Positions 60,634 through 64,000 of a DNA stretch of 64,000 nucleotides are shown here, one piece after another (positions within the stretch are counted from its first letter, which is position 1; every line of letters starts with the position of its first letter). Position numbers and translations under genes: made by a program. The stretch spans positions 9,879,019 to 9,943,018 of the forward strand of contig CM049306.1 of the NCBI GenBank assembly GCA_026874595.1, in the 5' to 3' direction. The notes beneath the pieces were generated by a model. The model searched no databases. It saw only the letters and a program-made list of their open reading frames with translations, and was not told where the DNA came from. Source of the stretch: Sipunculus nudus (Eukaryota; Annelida; Sipuncula; Golfingiida; Sipunculidae).

Positions 60634-63600
60634 TCTGAAGGTTTCAAATAACAGGGTTTTTTTTACAGAGCATTTCACATAATTTAAAAGTTCTTTTCAA
60701 TTCTTAAACTCAAGGGCAGTAAAATAGCTGGCAATCTAATAATAGAAATTTGTTAAATTTCCTTTAAAGTTTTCAACTTGGCAAAATTTTTCTGAAATTT
60801 ATTGTGAAATATTTTAAATGTAATATAAGAATTTTATAAATATATTCATAAAAAAAGGGAAAGGTTAAAGGTAAAATGTCTGCCAGAGGAAGACTGAAGG
60901 ACTGAAGAGGGCAGGAAGAGGGGAAATTCATGTCAGTGCACAACACCTGATGGGTTTAGACCCATTTTGTGCTGAATTAACAAAATTTTATTCATCATGA
61001 CTCAGTGAAACCTTGAAATTATGACTACCAATGGAACCTTGATCAAGTGGTCACATTTTCGAGGTGGTTGTCTAAGTGAAGTCTGATATGAAGAGCAAAC
61101 TGGAATTTGGATCATAAAAAAGTAGTCAATATTTTCAGGTGGATGCTAAACCCTGGTGGTCATCAGGAGAGGTTTTGAATGTATTACTGTATGATCCATT
61201 GTTATGTTTGCTTTGCCTCAGCAAATGGTTTTCAGGTTTCTTAAGCTTCCAAAACAGTCAACATATACTGTCTGTCAGAAGTTGAAATCAAGTTAAATAC
61301 CCAAGACTTTAGTACACATTTTAAAATAGATCAGAATTAGATCAAATGCAACGGGGGATTTTTCTTGCTGTCTTATTCAGTCACTGTTATTTCATTTATT
61401 TGACAAAAATACCAATGATTATCATGTCATATACAAAAGAACCTAAAACGAAAGTGATTATGTTAGATCCTCATGTGTGGACAGGTGAACAAAATAACTG
61501 TCCAACAGTTGCAGTTCTGTAGAGCAACTCTAAGTCCCTCAGGTAAGTTAAGTCATTGCCAGTCATTTATTGGGAAAGAATTGCAGCTTGGGCAATCCAC
61601 TAATACATGTGTCAGTGCAAAAGTACTCGTACAATTATTGATGGTTTAGACAAGTATCACTATATTAATTTTATTCTTGCCCTAGATTTGAAATGAAAGT
61701 CAGTGGTTCTTACAAGAATGTGTATCAAAATAGATTTTAGCTGTAAGAATGTAACATTTTAAACCAGGTGAGTTGCACTGGAAGTAATGACATATCAGCA
61801 GTGTCTGTGTATGTCTATTCAGACATGCCGGATCAGTTTGATTGATAAATCTCAGCATCACCAGAATATCAGGGCATGCTGGGAAAGCTGGATTAATTTA
61901 TTTGGACAGAAATAGAGTACTTAAATGATGCAGGCTTAATGTAATACAGATAAAGGTGTGTGAACTTGGGTGATTAATCATCACAGCATTAATGGAAATG
62001 TGGTTTGAAGTTAATTAATGACATAAGAAATCAGAAGAATATCTATCAGCTTCTATTCAACAGATTTAGCTAGTTTTACATGTTTTTCAAGATTCTTGCA
62101 TGTTTACTTATTATGAGTCACACTATTATTTTTTTTATTCATTAAGATGTAATGAATAAAAGAAGTAATAGGCAATGAGAAGATCTGGTAATCTGCTGCT
62201 TGATTAAGTAGTTAGCAAAAATGTTCCTGTTCACGTCAGAGCCTTAAGGCAGTGGTTCTTTATTAAAGGCATGGCTAATTGACTCTGACTGGCTGATTAG
62301 ACTGACATGCTGCTTAATAGGTTCAAAAAATTTCCATCCTACCCCCAGCTGTTGATGAGTCTGGAACCTAAACTCAGAAACAAATTATTCAAGATATGAG
62401 GAAATCCCCCACAGTTATGTTTCTTGGACTGATGACACTAGAGGAAAATCATTGCTGTCCCTGAATGAAAATTATATTCAAATTTAAATGTGTACTTCTT
62501 TAGTATTGAACGAACTAATCAGGGTAATTACACCAAATTCAGTTGGCTAAAATCATTTTTTATATATTTTTATATTTTATTCATATAAAGATTGCCCCTT
62601 TTTTCAATGGCAGAATTTGGTTTCTCTAAACATGGACTGGATACATTGTCTGTTATATCTTTATCATGGTAAGACTTGTTTGAATTGCAGTATAAATGGC
62701 TTTAGATCAGTGTTCATGGTGACCCTGGAGGTTGGAGGTGACCTATTGGGTTTGATTGATTGACAGCTAGCTTTATGATAGAATTTTATGACCTGACCCT
62801 TGACCTTTGGGAGTGGCAGCAGATCTGACCCGCAGGGACAATTCTGAAGTTGCTAAGAGCTGGGCCAGCTGCTGTCACAGTCACAGTGGAGCTACCAGTA
62901 GATGTACATTATACAGACTGTCAGTGGATGTGAAATGTTACTTCATAGCTGGACATAAAATCAATTTGCATGCAGAACCACTTCCCTCCCCTTTACTTTG
63001 TATTTCTTAAAATCTTGTATAGTAAGTATATGAAAGGATAAGCCAAGGAAAAGACTGTCTTGTGTTTGACAGATTGTATATATTCATGCTCATGAAAAGC
63101 CTGATAATCATGATAATAGTGAAAAATATTGTTTAAACTGACAAACTTGAGATTTTAACTTTTAGTGAGTCTTTTCTGTGGACTGAGCCTACCATAACTT
63201 TTACAGAATATGGAGTTAATTATATTTTGCGTCAAATGTCAGGTTTTTTGCCTGGTCTGTGGTATGTGAAGTGAGAGGACCTGGTGACACATAAATGTCT
63301 CTGACAGCAAGCCCAAGGATTTTAATGCAAGACTTTTCTAGATCAGATTAACAGTGGAGCGTAAGAAATGATATTACCTAGAAAAAAACCTCAGTCATGC
63401 TGATGTTTATGGTGACTTGTCATTAAATTACATCAAGGTAAACTTGCATGGTATTTGATATTTTTTCTTACCATGGTAACCATTGTAAGATTGGCAGCTT
63501 TACATGAAATATGAGTTTCACTACTTTTTAGATCATTACACATGTTCTTGTTTTTAAGACACAGAAGTAACTGTATTAACTTAAGTATTCACATATTGGT

Positions 63601-64000
63601 TATGTTATTTCCATCACCACAGAATTTCAGGATAGCTTTGTGTCTTAAATTTCATCAGCTTTGTGTTAAAACTCATGTGACTTGTGTAAAGGGCAAGACA
63701 CCAAGGTTCACTTATTAGCAAAACTTTGTCAGAGAGATGCCCAGTGCCACATGAAGCACTTTTATAGTAAGACCCTGGAAGATGCTACTGTGATGTTGAT
63801 GGTACTTGGAACTGACTCCTTCAGCAGTTTTATAAAAACACAAAGGTTTATGTACCTACACACTGATTTTATTGGTTTTTATTTCACATTCATTTGGAGT
63901 GGGACAAAATGGCACATTTCAAACTGAATCCTGAAATATGATGTCAAACAGTTGTGAAGTTTCATAGCAGTACATTTCATTTTAGTTTATCTGTGGTTCT
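60634..64000. other. 3' flank, no gene recognised
   Basis: Sequence downstream of the exchanger gene. Open frames at 62807-63010 and 63682-63927 show no known domain and no convincing splice structure. No element ends were found. Confidence 0.45.

Noticed and set aside
60299..60682. 127-codon open frame downstream of the exchanger
   Set aside because: It lies within the repeated interior and 3' end of a family A element and has no domain.
1..64000. Search for tRNA, rRNA, CRISPR or bacterial-type operons
   Set aside because: No cloverleaf, rRNA segment, spaced identical repeats with unique spacers or closely packed genes were seen. The DNA is plainly intron-rich eukaryotic sequence.

Overview
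The window is eukaryotic genomic DNA, AT-rich and gene-poor. It has spliced coding exons, a very long intron, dense non-autonomous transposons and minisatellites. The encoded protein and the style of the repeats suggest a marine invertebrate, most likely a mollusc or another lophotrochozoan. This is an inference from overall character; no species-specific sequence was recognised.

Only one protein-coding gene can be supported. It is the 3' half of a potassium-dependent sodium/calcium exchanger (SLC24A/NCKX family) on the + strand. Exons lie at 1-96 (open to the left edge), 10624-10848, 11904-12005, 16433-16564 and 58683-58882 (stop codon). There is one extra candidate exon at 7903-8007. Every internal junction is phase 1, so the exons join in frame. 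Together they encode the end of the cytoplasmic loop, the second membrane cluster with the alpha-2 repeat, and the C-terminus. The last intron is about 42 kb and holds most of the window.

The rest is mostly repeats. At least six element families (A-E and G here) appear. Where both ends can be read (A-E), they share one plan: a start near TTTTTAGC or GTATCC, often a 5' hairpin, an inverted repeat placed asymmetrically near the two ends, a short hairpin just inside the 3' end, and a 3' end of CTAG or CTTG followed by TT. This matches non-autonomous Helentron/Helitron2-type rolling-circle elements. Family A sits inside family B at 4698-6369, and uninterrupted B copies serve as the empty site. 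Family B is built of tandem units of about 280 bp. A perfect palindrome, GGTGGCGCCACC, recurs in families A, B and D.

Other structures are a 36-bp minisatellite (about 16655-19160), a 35-bp minisatellite with an eight-unit higher-order period (about 29577-31540), and a giant foldback (47312-51935) with arms of about 1.5-1.9 kb. There are also three MITE-like elements, a possible solo LTR (25615-26158), small tandem repeats and a near-consensus CTCF-like motif. The 3' flank after 58882 contains one large family A element and no other recognisable gene.
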